Assembly: GCF_023701525.1 (NCBI RefSeq)
Contig: NZ_JAMQAW010000075.1
Coordinates: 1 to 64,000 of the forward strand
DNA: 64,000 bases
Reading direction: 5' to 3'
Source: Streptomyces albipurpureus
GTDB taxonomy: Bacteria; Actinomycetota; Actinomycetes; Streptomycetales; Streptomycetaceae
Shown in pieces: positions 26,449 through 35,023 of the stretch. The translations under genes were made by a program, and so were the position numbers. The first letter of the stretch is position 1. The number at the start of each line of letters is the position of its first letter. The notes below the pieces were generated by a model, which was not told where the DNA came from, ran no database searches, and was given only the letters and a program-made list of their open reading frames with translations.

Positions 26449-26471
26449 GAGGAAGGCGGTGATCTGGGTTG

Positions 26472-26542
26472 CGCACGGTCCTCCCAGGGCAGGCCGGTCC
26501 AACCCAAGGAGGTACGCACGGTCCTCCCAGGAGCAGGCCGGT
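26472..26542. repeat. direct repeat in the convergent intergenic region
   Basis: Two copies, 26472-26498 and 26515-26542, share CGCACGGTCCTCCCAG exactly and then GCAGGCCGGTC after one extra base. They lie between pxpC and the converging oxoprolinase gene, within 275 gene-free bases. It might serve as a terminator or simply be a local duplication; no strong hairpin was found. Confidence 0.75.
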
Positions 26543-26722
26543 CGGGCGCGAGGAGGATGGACCGGCCGAGATCAAGTGGCCGTCCCGCTCTCGGTGGCCA
26601 GCCGCCCATCACGCGCGTCAACAACCCCGCGGGTCATGGCACCCAGCGCCCAAGGGCACGGGACGGACGCGGAACAGGGACGTAGTTGCAGACGCAGGAC
26701 GTCGAACAGACGCAGACGGTCT

Positions 26723-29700
26723 CTAGGAGTCTGCCTGTTCGACACGTGGCCCGTACCCGCCACCTCCCGGGGTCTCGATGACCAGCACATCCTGTGGGCC
26801 GACCTCGACCGAGTCGACCCCCGCCAGCGCGGCCACCGAACCGTCCGCGCGCTCCACCGCGTTTCGTCCCAGCGCACCCGGTCCGCCGCCCGCCATGCCG
26901 TAGGGAGCAACCTTGCGATGGCCGGTGAGCAGCGTGACCGTCATGGGTTCCAGGAAGCGGATTCGACGGATGGCTCCCCGACCGCCGTGCCACCGTCCCC
27001 TACCGCCGCTGCCGTCCCGGACGGCGAAGGAGTCCACGCGAACCGGATAGCGCCATTCCAGTACTTCGGGGTCGGTGAGACGGGAGTTGGTCATATGGGT
27101 CTGCACCGCGTCGGCGCCGTCGAAGCCGTCTCCCGCGCCCGAGCCACTGGCGATCGTCTCGTAGTACTGCACCCGGTCGTTTCCGAACGTCAGATTGTTC
27201 ATGGTGCCGGAGCCCTCGGCCTGGACACCGAGCGCGGCATAGAGCGCTCCGGTGATGGCCTGGGAGGTCTCCACATTGCCCGCGACGGTGGCGGCCGGGT
27301 ACACCGGTGCGAGCATCGAGCCCTCCGGCACCCGTACCTCCAGTGGTTCCAGACAGCCGCTGTTCAGCGGGATGTCCTCACCGACGAGGGTGCGGAAGAC
27401 ATAGAGCACGGCGGCCATCACCACCGAGGTGGGGGCATTGGCGTTGCCCGGCTGCTGGGGTGAGGTGCCGGTGAAGTCGATAACGGCGGAGCGGTTTTCG
27501 CGGTCGACTCGCACGGCGACCTGGATGAGGGAATCGTCATCGGTCCGATAGCGGTACTCGCCATCGCTCAGTCCGGCAATGATCCGGCGCACCGATTCCT
27601 CGGCATTGTCCCGTACGTGCCGCATATAGGCATGCACCACGTCGAGGCCGAATTCATCGACGGTACGGGCCAGTTCCGCAATTCCCTTCTCATTGGCCGC
27701 GATCTGCGCGCGGAGGTCGGCGATATTGATGCCGGGGGCCCGGGAGGGATGGGACGCACCGGTGAGGAGCCCGCGGGTCTCCCGCTCGCGCAGCCTTCCG
27801 TCCCGTACCAGCAGCCAGTTGTCGAAGAGGACGCCTTCGTCGTCGATGGTCTGGCTGAAGGCCGGCATCGAGCCGGGGGTGATGCCGCCGATCTCGGCGT
27901 GGTGACCGCGCGAGGCAACGAGGAAGCGCAGCTGGTCCGCTGCGAAGACGGGCGTCACGACCGTCACATCGGGAAGGTGGGTGCCGCCGTGGTAGGGGTC
28001 GTTGATCGCATAGACATCGCCGGGTCGCAGCTGTCCTTCATTGCGACGCAACACCTCTTTGATCGACTCGCCCATCGAGCCGAGGTGAACGGGGATGTGC
28101 GGGGCATTGGCGATGAGATTGCCCTCGGGGTCGAAGAGAGCGCAGGAGAAGTCGAGCCGTTCCTTGATGTTGACGGAGTGCGCGGTGTTCTCCAGCCGGA
28201 CGCCCATCTGCTCGGCGATGGCCATGAAGAGGTTGTTGAACACCTCAAGGAGCACCGGGTCCGCATCGGTTCCCACGGCGGTTCTGGCCGGTCGGGGCCG
28301 TACGCGGGTGAGCAGCAACTGCCCCGTGTCACCAGCCCGTGCCTGCCAGTCGGGGTCGAGCACGGTGGTCGCATCGGCCTCGGCGATGATCGCGGGGCCG
28401 GTCACCGTGTCGCCGGGTGCCAGAGCGCCGCGGCGGTGGAGCGGCACTTGACGGCTGGTCCCTGCCACGAACATCGCTACGGGGACGCTGCCCGGCGTCC
28501 CCGGGTCGCCCGTTTCGGCGATCTGTTCGCCGTGGCCGCCCGCCGTGCCGACGGCTTCCACCGATACGGCCTCCGCGATGAGGGGCTTGTCCATGGTGAA
28601 CGCGTAGCGGGCGCGGTGGACGGCGGTGAAGGCTTCCCTCATGGCGCTGGCCGTGTCCAGCGGTACGGGCAGGCTCGCATCGGTGCCCGCGTACCGGAGC
28701 AGTACCCGGGTCCGGGTGGTGATCGACGCGGCCGGGATGTGGTCGGCTCGCAGTTCGGCGCTGGTGCGCTCGGCGAGTTCGGCGCTCAGGGCCCGGACCC
28801 TGGTGAGGGTGGTGGCGTCGAGTTCCGCTTCGATGGACTGCTCCCGCATGGCGGTGGCATCCGCGAGGCCGATTCCGTAGGCGGAGAGCACTCCGGCGAG
28901 CGGAGGCACGATCACCGTGGTGATGCCGAGGGCGTCGGCGACCGCGCAGGCGTGTTGGCCTCCGGCGCCGCCGAAGGAGTTGAGGGCGTAGCGGGTGATG
29001 TCATGGCCGCGTTGTACGGAGATCTTCTTGACGGCGTTGGCCATGTTGAGCACGGCGATATCGAGAAAGCCGGCGGCGACCTCCTCGGGGGTGCGGTTGC
29101 TGCCGCTCTCCTGGCTGACCCGCGCGGCCAGTGCGGCGAAGCGCTCCCGTACGGTCTGGACGTCGAGGGGCTGGTCGCCGTGCGGGCCGAAGACCGCGGG
29201 GAAGTGGGTGGGCTGGACGCGGCCGAGCATCACGTTGGCGTCGGTGACGGTGAGCGGGCCGCCTCTGCGGTAGCAGGCGGGGCCGGGGGCCGCGCCCGCC
29301 GAGTCGGGGCCGACTCGATAGCGGCGGCCGTCGAAGTGGAGGATGGAACCACCGCCTGCGGCGACCGTGTGGATGCTCATCATGGGGGCGCGCATCCGCA
29401 CTCCCGCGACCTGGGTCCCCAGCTCGCGTTCGAACTCGCCCGCGTAGTGGGAGACATCGGTGGAGGTGCCTCCCATGTCGAAGCCGATGACCCGGGAGAA
29501 GCCCGCCTGTTCGGCCGTACGCGCCATGCCGACCACTCCGCCGGCCGGGCCGGAGAGAACGGCGTCCTTGCCACGGAAGTGGGCGGCCTCGCGCAGGCCC
29601 CCGTTGGACTGCATGAACATCAGCCGAATCCCGCTGAGTTCCCGGGCCACCTCATCCACATAGCGGCGCAGGATCGGCGAGAGATAGGCGTCCACTACGG

Positions 29701-30325
29701 TCGTGTCACCGCGTGGGATCAGTTTGATCAGTGGGCTGACCTCGTGTGAGCAGCTGATCTGGGTGAAGCCGGCGGCCCGGGCGGCGGCTGCGAGACGGGT
29801 CTCGTGGGCGGGGTTTCGGTAGCCGTGCATCAGCACGATCGCGGCGCTGCGAAAGCCGTCCGCGTGGGCGGCGCGCAGCCGTTCGACCACGGTGGGCAGG
29901 TCGAGCGGGCGGACGACGGCGCCGTGGGCGTCGAGGCGTTCGGGGACTTCGATGACCCTCTCGTACACCGCTTCGGGAAGGATGATCCGGCGGTCGAAGA
30001 TCCGGGGACGGTTCTGGTAGGCGATGCGCAGGGCGTCGCGGAAGCCCTCGGTGATGATGAGCACGGTGGGTTCGCCGCGTCGCTCCAGCAGTGCGTTGGT
30101 GGCGACGGTCGTCCCCATTTTGACGACGGCGACCTGGTCGGCGGGGATGGGGAGGTCGGGTTCGATGCCGAGGAGGAGTCGGATACCGGCGACGGCGGCG
30201 TCCGGGTAGCGCTCGGGGTCGTGGGAGAGGAGTTTGTGGGTGACGAGCCGTCCGTCCGGGCGTCTGCCCACGATGTCGGTGAAGGTACCGCCACGGTCGA
30301 TCCAGAATTCCCAGCGCCCGCTCAT
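26723..30325 (-). CDS. fused hydantoinase A/B-type 5-oxoprolinase (OPLAH-like)
   Basis: Large cytosolic ATP-dependent amidohydrolase, 1200 aa. HyuA part (about 1-680): FWIDRGGTFTDIVGRRPDGR at the N-terminus and the ASKHA-type GFDMGGTSTDVSHY near 325. HyuB part (about 688-1200): LEVFNNLFMAIAEQMG, NIKERLDFSCALFD and C-terminal GGGGYGPR. A single-chain HyuA-HyuB protein of this size is the eukaryotic-type 5-oxoprolinase layout; N-methylhydantoinase or acetophenone carboxylase relatives are alternatives. Its position facing pxpABC supports a pyroglutamate role. The start at MSGRWEF has GGGGAG directly against the ATG, an unusually short spacing; no better in-frame start is visible. Confidence 0.9.
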   Translation of the reverse strand: MSGRWEFWIDRGGTFTDIVGRRPDGRLVTHKLLSHDPERYPDAAVAGIRLLLGIEPDLPIPADQVAVVKMGTTVATNALLERRGEPTVLIITEGFRDALRIAYQNRPRIFDRRIILPEAVYERVIEVPERLDAHGAVVRPLDLPTVVERLRAAHADGFRSAAIVLMHGYRNPAHETRLAAAARAAGFTQISCSHEVSPLIKLIPRGDTTVVDAYLSPILRRYVDEVARELSGIRLMFMQSNGGLREAAHFRGKDAVLSGPAGGVVGMARTAEQAGFSRVIGFDMGGTSTDVSHYAGEFERELGTQVAGVRMRAPMMSIHTVAAGGGSILHFDGRRYRVGPDSAGAAPGPACYRRGGPLTVTDANVMLGRVQPTHFPAVFGPHGDQPLDVQTVRERFAALAARVSQESGSNRTPEEVAAGFLDIAVLNMANAVKKISVQRGHDITRYALNSFGGAGGQHACAVADALGITTVIVPPLAGVLSAYGIGLADATAMREQSIEAELDATTLTRVRALSAELAERTSAELRADHIPAASITTRTRVLLRYAGTDASLPVPLDTASAMREAFTAVHRARYAFTMDKPLIAEAVSVEAVGTAGGHGEQIAETGDPGTPGSVPVAMFVAGTSRQVPLHRRGALAPGDTVTGPAIIAEADATTVLDPDWQARAGDTGQLLLTRVRPRPARTAVGTDADPVLLEVFNNLFMAIAEQMGVRLENTAHSVNIKERLDFSCALFDPEGNLIANAPHIPVHLGSMGESIKEVLRRNEGQLRPGDVYAINDPYHGGTHLPDVTVVTPVFAADQLRFLVASRGHHAEIGGITPGSMPAFSQTIDDEGVLFDNWLLVRDGRLRERETRGLLTGASHPSRAPGINIADLRAQIAANEKGIAELARTVDEFGLDVVHAYMRHVRDNAEESVRRIIAGLSDGEYRYRTDDDSLIQVAVRVDRENRSAVIDFTGTSPQQPGNANAPTSVVMAAVLYVFRTLVGEDIPLNSGCLEPLEVRVPEGSMLAPVYPAATVAGNVETSQAITGALYAALGVQAEGSGTMNNLTFGNDRVQYYETIASGSGAGDGFDGADAVQTHMTNSRLTDPEVLEWRYPVRVDSFAVRDGSGGRGRWHGGRGAIRRIRFLEPMTVTLLTGHRKVAPYGMAGGGPGALGRNAVERADGSVAALAGVDSVEVGPQDVLVIETPGGGGYGPRVEQADS

Positions 30326-30589
30326 CTCCCCATTCTGGCAAGCGGAGCCCTCGCTGACGCGGCGACGCGAAGCGCTATCGGTGGTTCTCGGCCGGTCCCG
30401 GCCGTCCGGGGACCCTCGCTGTCCGCTCTGCGGGGCATCGCCTCCGCGCGCTCGCGCAGCGAGGGCTGTGACCAAAGCCCTCCCATGCCGGCACTCTCAC
30501 CGCGGCGGAGCGGCGGCGATGTTGGGCATGTCCGGTGTGCGGCAGCGGTGAGGCCGCCGGCCAACGGACATGCCCGTACCCGTGGCAGG
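30326..30589. other. intergenic stretch
   Basis: 264 bases between two minus-strand genes. It contains the presumed promoter of the oxoprolinase-like gene. No hairpin, repeat or small gene was identified. Confidence 0.4.
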
Positions 30590-32008
30590 TCATCCGACCG
30601 GTGCGTCAGGGCCCATTCTGCTGCGTACCGCCGTTTGGACCTCGGCTTCCTCCGCGGGGTCCGCGGCGAGCCGGCGCAGTCGTTCGGCGACCCGTACGTC
30701 ACCGGTCGCCGCGTGCCGTGCGGCGACCTCTCGGGTGGTCTCCTCGCAGTCCCACAGGCATTCGACGGCGAATCCCGTGGGGAAGGAACCGTCGGTGGCA
30801 GCCAGTGCCCGCGCCGCGCGCCCCCGGAGTTGGGACGAGGCGGTCTCGCGGTAGATGTGGCGCAGGACGGGTGCGGCGCAGGTGATGCCGAGACGGCCGG
30901 TGCCGTCGACGAGCGTGAAGAGCATCGGAGCGTCGGGGCCATCGGCCCGTACGGTCTCGCGCAGCGCGCCGAGGACGAGTCGGCCATCGCCGGCATCGCC
31001 CCGGCAGGCGAGCACGCCGGCCGCGGACCTGCCGAGGGCGTCGGGCCGGTGGACCCAGCCGCGGGCCCGGTCGACGGCCTCGGTGCCGCACATCCGCTCA
31101 AAGGCGGCGACCGCCGCGTCGCAGACCGTGCGGGAGCCGTACGAGACCGCTGCTTCGATGAGGTCGAGTACAGCGGGATCGCGGGACTCGGCGAGATAGT
31201 GCAGGGAGGCGCAGCGGGCACCGTCGGTGCCCGCCCGGGCCGCTGCCAGGATGGCCGGCCGGTCGTTGGTACCGGCGACCGCGGACAGGCAGCGGGCTGC
31301 CGGTACATGCAGTGCGGCGCCACGCTCCAGGCCCTGGTCGGCCCAGTCGAACACGGCTTGCACGCTCCAGCCGGGGCGCGGACCGCTGGGCCGCATCTGT
31401 CGCTGCCAGCGGTCGAACGAGCCCGATTCCTGGGCGGCGCGGACCCGGGGGCCCACGCTCTCCCGCGGGTCGTCGGCCCACAGTCGCCAGGGCCGGGGCT
31501 CGAAGGCGTCGCGGACGGTGACGGCCAGTTCGGCGTTCCCCTCGGCGGTGCTGGGGAATCTGGCGAGGATCGGCACCGCCAGCGAGCGCAGTCCCGCATC
31601 GTCGTCGCGCAGTGCCAGCTCATCGAGGGCCCAGGCCCAGTTGGCTCCGCGCTCGGCGTAGCGGCGCAGCAGCACGAGGGCGTCCGCCCTGCCGTAGGAG
31701 GCGAGATGGCCGAGCACCGCGAGCGCGAGGCCGGTCCTGGCCTCGTCGGTGTCGCAGAGGTCGTCGGTATCGCAGAGGTGGTGCTCGATCGCCTCAAGAC
31801 CACCGTGGAGATCCAGGTAGAGGCGTGCGTAGTAGAGGGAGCGGTTCTCGACCTGCCAGTCGTGGCGGGGGTCGTGAAGCACACAGTGGTTGAGGGCGGC
31901 TAGCGCTTCGGCGCGAGGTGCAGCGAGGGCGTGCAGCGTGCCGTCGCCGCGGCCTCTCTGCAGCAGGCCGAGCAGCGTGCCGCTCGGCGCTATGACTGGA
32001 TCAAACAT
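30590..32008 (-). CDS. HEAT-repeat protein
   Basis: A 472-aa all-helical repeat protein. Repeats of the type LALAVLGHLASYGRADALVLLRRYAE, RCASLHYLAESRDPAVLDLIE and RSAAGVLACRGDAGDGRLVLGAL fit HEAT/PBS-lyase-like helices. It has no enzyme motif, signal peptide or membrane helix, so a protein-binding scaffold is likely. A short internal duplication gives CDTDDLCDTD near residue 80, encoded by an 18-base near-repeat, which suggests recent slippage. GTGAGG upstream of the ATG is a weak ribosome site. It is the same kind of protein that Streptomyces genomes annotate as HEAT repeat domain-containing; the partner is unknown. Confidence 0.85.
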   Translation of the reverse strand: MFDPVIAPSGTLLGLLQRGRGDGTLHALAAPRAEALAALNHCVLHDPRHDWQVENRSLYYARLYLDLHGGLEAIEHHLCDTDDLCDTDEARTGLALAVLGHLASYGRADALVLLRRYAERGANWAWALDELALRDDDAGLRSLAVPILARFPSTAEGNAELAVTVRDAFEPRPWRLWADDPRESVGPRVRAAQESGSFDRWQRQMRPSGPRPGWSVQAVFDWADQGLERGAALHVPAARCLSAVAGTNDRPAILAAARAGTDGARCASLHYLAESRDPAVLDLIEAAVSYGSRTVCDAAVAAFERMCGTEAVDRARGWVHRPDALGRSAAGVLACRGDAGDGRLVLGALRETVRADGPDAPMLFTLVDGTGRLGITCAAPVLRHIYRETASSQLRGRAARALAATDGSFPTGFAVECLWDCEETTREVAARHAATGDVRVAERLRRLAADPAEEAEVQTAVRSRMGPDAPVG

Positions 32009-32260
32009 AGGGAAAGCCTCACATCAAGCTCTCGACGCAACCGGGGAGTGAAGTGCCTAGGCCGCGCAGCAACATGTAGGGCCGCCCGTCGTCTGCTGCT
32101 TGGTGTAGAGCATTTTCCTACCTCTCGTCGGTGGCCCCAGGGGGAATTCCCGGTGATGTCCGGGATAGGGCTCGACGTCATGATGACCCACCCATATCGC
32201 CACCGCGACCACATTTACGACGCCCCTGTCGGGACCCCTTGGATGTGACGCCCAAGAGCG

Positions 32261-32653
32261 TCATCTGCCACGGAACAACTCCAGAAGATCTGTCTTCCCA
32301 AACATCCGCGCGGTATCCACGGCGGAGAGCGTTCCGGCGGCCGGATCGGCTCCACCCGCCAGCAGGACCCGGATCACCTCGTCCTCGCCTTTGAACACGG
32401 CTCCCGCCAGCGGAGTCTGGCCGCGGTCGTTGGGGCGGTCGGGCTGTGCGCCACGGTCGAGGAGTGCCTGTACGGCGGGGGCGTGGCCGTGGTAGGCGGC
32501 CAGCATGACCAGGGTGTCGCCCCGGTCATTGGTGAGGTTGGCCGGGACTCCGGCGTCCACATAGGCGGCCAGGGCCTCGGCCTCACCGCGCCGGGCGAGG
32601 TCGAAGACCTTGGTGGCGAGCTCGATCACCTCGGGGTCGGGAACCTCACTCAT
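32261..32653 (-). CDS. ankyrin-repeat protein
   Basis: A 130-aa protein made of about three ankyrin repeats: GEAEALAAYVDAGVPANLTN, GDTLVMLAAYHGHAPAVQAL and GQTPLAGAVFKGEDEVIRVL. The start MSEVPDPEV is preferred over an ATG 15 codons upstream because the AGGAAAGGCGG site lies in front of it and the family begins with this acidic helix. It is probably a small cytosolic binding module. Some such Streptomyces proteins sit next to catalase genes, but no catalase is here. Transcribed alone. Confidence 0.85.
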   Translation of the reverse strand: MSEVPDPEVIELATKVFDLARRGEAEALAAYVDAGVPANLTNDRGDTLVMLAAYHGHAPAVQALLDRGAQPDRPNDRGQTPLAGAVFKGEDEVIRVLLAGGADPAAGTLSAVDTARMFGKTDLLELFRGR

Positions 32654-32698
32654 CGGGTGGACCGCCTTTCCTTCTGGTGACCATCGTCTGTGACCCAA

Positions 32699-33087
32699 CT
32701 AACTCGTGTCGCCCGGCCGCCCGCTCCGCCCAGTACGCCCTCGCTCGCCAAGGGCGACCCGAGGCACCGCCGCGGCCGGCCGACTCACCGAACACACCGG
32801 ACGACCCAGGTGCGCGACCGGCACACCCGTACGGATGACACGCCAGAGTACTGCCCTGGCCTCTGGCCGGAGCGAGCCCGTCCATGGTCCTGGGCGGTGC
32901 CGGAAACGGCGTCGGCGAAGGCACTGTGCCCGGTGGCGGCGGAGTGTGCCCCTCGGGGGACCTCCTCCCTTCCGCCAGTTCAGTGAAATACCGGATTTTT
33001 CACTCATTTGCACCTTTTATCGCATAGATACTTCCTGTGAGGTTGGAAGAACTCATGGTGACTGTCCCCTCGACCAGGAGAAACCTC
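32699..33087. other. intergenic region with an AT-rich promoter-like end
   Basis: Between the divergent ankyrin and small-membrane-protein genes. The last 50 bases before the coding region (about 32985-33036) are markedly AT-rich (TTTTCACTCATTTGCACC then TTTTATCGCATAGATAC), as in regulated promoters, but I could not match a known sigma-factor consensus. Confidence 0.4.
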
Positions 33088-33282
33088 ATGATCCTTTCCA
33101 TGTCAGGTGTGGTGCTGCTCGCGATCATCGTCTTCCTCTTCTTCCGAAAGGGCGGGCTGAAGGCGTCCCACGCCGTCGCCTGCGCGCTCTTCGGGTTCTT
33201 CCTGGCGGGTACCGCCATCGCCCCCAGCATCGAGGCCGGTAGCCAGAGCCTGGCCAGCCTCCTCGGTGGGATCAAGTTCTGA
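33088..33282 (+). CDS. 64-aa membrane protein paired with an FtsK-like gene
   Basis: Short membrane protein: the first helix VVLLAIIVFLFF is followed by a basic FRKGGLK, then a second hydrophobic helix VACALFGFFLAGTAIAP and a polar tail. The ATG at 33088 has an ideal AGGAG (33076-33080) with seven bases spacing; earlier in-frame GTG/ATG codons (33037, 33055) would add up to 17 polar residues. This type of peptide is found in Streptomyces next to Spd/TraB-like FtsK-type proteins of mobile elements and of chromosomal relatives. It ends 52 bases before the start of the next gene, likely an operon. Confidence 0.75.
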   Translation: MILSMSGVVLLAIIVFLFFRKGGLKASHAVACALFGFFLAGTAIAPSIEAGSQSLASLLGGIKF

Positions 33283-33334
33283 CCTCGACAGCCCAGCCCA
33301 GCGCACCCCGCCCCACCACCCTCAGGAGAACGAT

Positions 33335-34885
33335 GTGCCCCGGCGCCCACTCCCCCGCATTCTGAGCAGCGGAACCGCGCGGATCGCCCGCGGCAGGGAG
33401 ATCGCACGCACGGCCGCCGACGGCGCCACGGATGTCCTCCATCCACTGATCGTCGTCTCCCGGGGGCTACGGAAGCTGGCGGGGCTGGCCGGACAGAGAT
33501 GGGCCGCCACCCCCAAGGAGAAGCGTGGTCCCACGCTTCTCCTGGCCGCCTGCGGTGTCATGGCGGTCGCGCTCATCCCCTACGGGCCGGTGACGGCCCT
33601 CATCTCGGTGATGGGCGCGGCGGCCTGGCAGGGGCGCGCGCGCGATCCCGCGAGGACCGGCCCCGACGAAGCCGAGACCGCGCGGCTGCAAGCACTCTAC
33701 GAAGCTCTCGTACCGTATTTCTCGGTGGCCGAGGACCCCGCCCCGCTCTACGCCCACGGCGGTGCGTGGGCCGATGCCTTCAGCGACTACGCCTTCGACG
33801 GGAACGGCAGACTCACCGGTCTGCGCATCTCCTACCCCGCGTACTTCACGGATGGCGAAGACGAGTCCCGGGCCCGGGTCGAGCAGGTGCTGCACGCCAA
33901 GTCGGGCCGTGGGCGCGAGTACCGCTTCGTCTGGGACGAAGAGGGCAACCGGCTGGTGATGAACGTCCTGCCGGCCCTGTCCACGGCCATCGCGGCCCAG
34001 CGGTTCATCACCGCCCCGGGTGAGACCGTGCTCGGTTTCACCGACTCCGAGGCCGTGCAGCGCACCGTACCGGTGACGGACGGGGAGGAGACCTGGGACG
34101 CTCCCCCGGTGATCTGGCGCACCGGGCCCCGATCCACCGAGGCCCACCTCCTTGCGGTCGGCGAACCCGGGAGCGGCACCACCACCCTGCTGCGCTCCAT
34201 CGCCCTCCAGGCCCTCCCGCACGGAGACGTGCTGATCGTGGACGGCTCAGCGACTGGTGAGTACTCCTGCCTCACCGGGCGCTCGGGCGTCCTCGCCATC
34301 GAATGCGGACTGACCGGGGCGCTCAGCGCTCTGGAGCGGGCGGCGCAGGAGACCGAACGACGGCTGGTCGCCGCCAACCGCGCCCGGCAGGCAGGAGAGC
34401 CACCGCCGGACGACATCCGTCGCCCGCTGTGGATTCTGGTGGACCGGCCGAGCATCCTCGGTCATCTGGCCGCGGCCGACGGGCAGCCCGATCCCCAGCA
34501 GCTCCTGGAGATTCCCCTGCGGCACGGGCGGGCGGCACAGGTCACGGTCGTGGTGGCCGAGCAGTTCGACAGCCTGGGCTCGCTCACCGAGACCGTGCTG
34601 ACCCACACCCGGGCCCGGGTGGCCCTGGGACCCGCCGGGTTCCATGAGATCGCGGCCGTACTCGGTACGGTTCCGCACACCACCCCGACCCCCGATGTCC
34701 CACCGGGCCGTGGCTACGCGCGGCTCAGCGCCGGGCCGGTGGTCAGACTTCAGGTGCCGGCCACCCCCGACCCCTTCGACGACGCGACGAGCGAGGCGCA
34801 CCGGCAGGCGGTGCTGGCGCTGCTGCCGGAACGTCGTGCGACAACTCCGGCCCAGGTGCCGGCGCCCGTCCCAGCGGAGGGCTGA
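33335..34885 (+). CDS. FtsK/SpdB-like membrane protein with degenerate P-loop
   Basis: A 516-aa protein starting at GTG with AGGAG six bases upstream (an earlier GTG at 33266 overlaps the previous gene and has no site). Two hydrophobic helices lie at about 70-105 (GPTLLLAACGVMAVALIPYG, then a short loop and ALISVMGAAAW). The C-terminal half resembles FtsK/TraB translocase cores: LLAVGEPGSGTTTLLRSIAL at 273-292, then DVLIVDGS. The P-loop GEPGSGTT (276-283) has threonine where the nucleotide-binding lysine should be, so ATP hydrolysis is doubtful. Chromosomal copies of this pair are conserved in Streptomyces; a role in DNA or peptide handling at the membrane is only inferred. Confidence 0.75.
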   Translation: MPRRPLPRILSSGTARIARGREIARTAADGATDVLHPLIVVSRGLRKLAGLAGQRWAATPKEKRGPTLLLAACGVMAVALIPYGPVTALISVMGAAAWQGRARDPARTGPDEAETARLQALYEALVPYFSVAEDPAPLYAHGGAWADAFSDYAFDGNGRLTGLRISYPAYFTDGEDESRARVEQVLHAKSGRGREYRFVWDEEGNRLVMNVLPALSTAIAAQRFITAPGETVLGFTDSEAVQRTVPVTDGEETWDAPPVIWRTGPRSTEAHLLAVGEPGSGTTTLLRSIALQALPHGDVLIVDGSATGEYSCLTGRSGVLAIECGLTGALSALERAAQETERRLVAANRARQAGEPPPDDIRRPLWILVDRPSILGHLAAADGQPDPQQLLEIPLRHGRAAQVTVVVAEQFDSLGSLTETVLTHTRARVALGPAGFHEIAAVLGTVPHTTPTPDVPPGRGYARLSAGPVVRLQVPATPDPFDDATSEAHRQAVLALLPERRATTPAQVPAPVPAEG

Positions 34886-34914
34886 CCCACGCCTGCACCC
34901 GCTCGGAAGTGCTC

Positions 34915-34952
34915 GGGCGCTCCTGCCGCCGCGCCGGGGCCTTGGGAGCGCC
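34915..34952. terminator. candidate terminator between convergent genes
   Basis: GGCGCTCC at 34916-34923 pairs with GGAGCGCC at 34945-34952, 8-bp stem and 21-base loop, between the FtsK-like gene and the MocR gene, which run tail to tail. Moderate strength. Confidence 0.5.
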
Positions 34953-35023
34953 GCGCCCGTGAAGTGGCGACGGCCGCACCGCCCCCAGCGCCAGACCCGT
35001 CTGAGGGCCCGACGGGTGGGTGC

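Noticed and set aside
27617..29749. 710-codon plus-strand frame inside the oxoprolinase-like gene
   Set aside because: Antisense to a gene with clear HyuA/HyuB motifs; Gly/Val/Asp-rich low-complexity product.
32142..32168. GGGAAT considered as a second SigR -35
   Set aside because: The sequence 18 bases downstream is TAG, not GTT.
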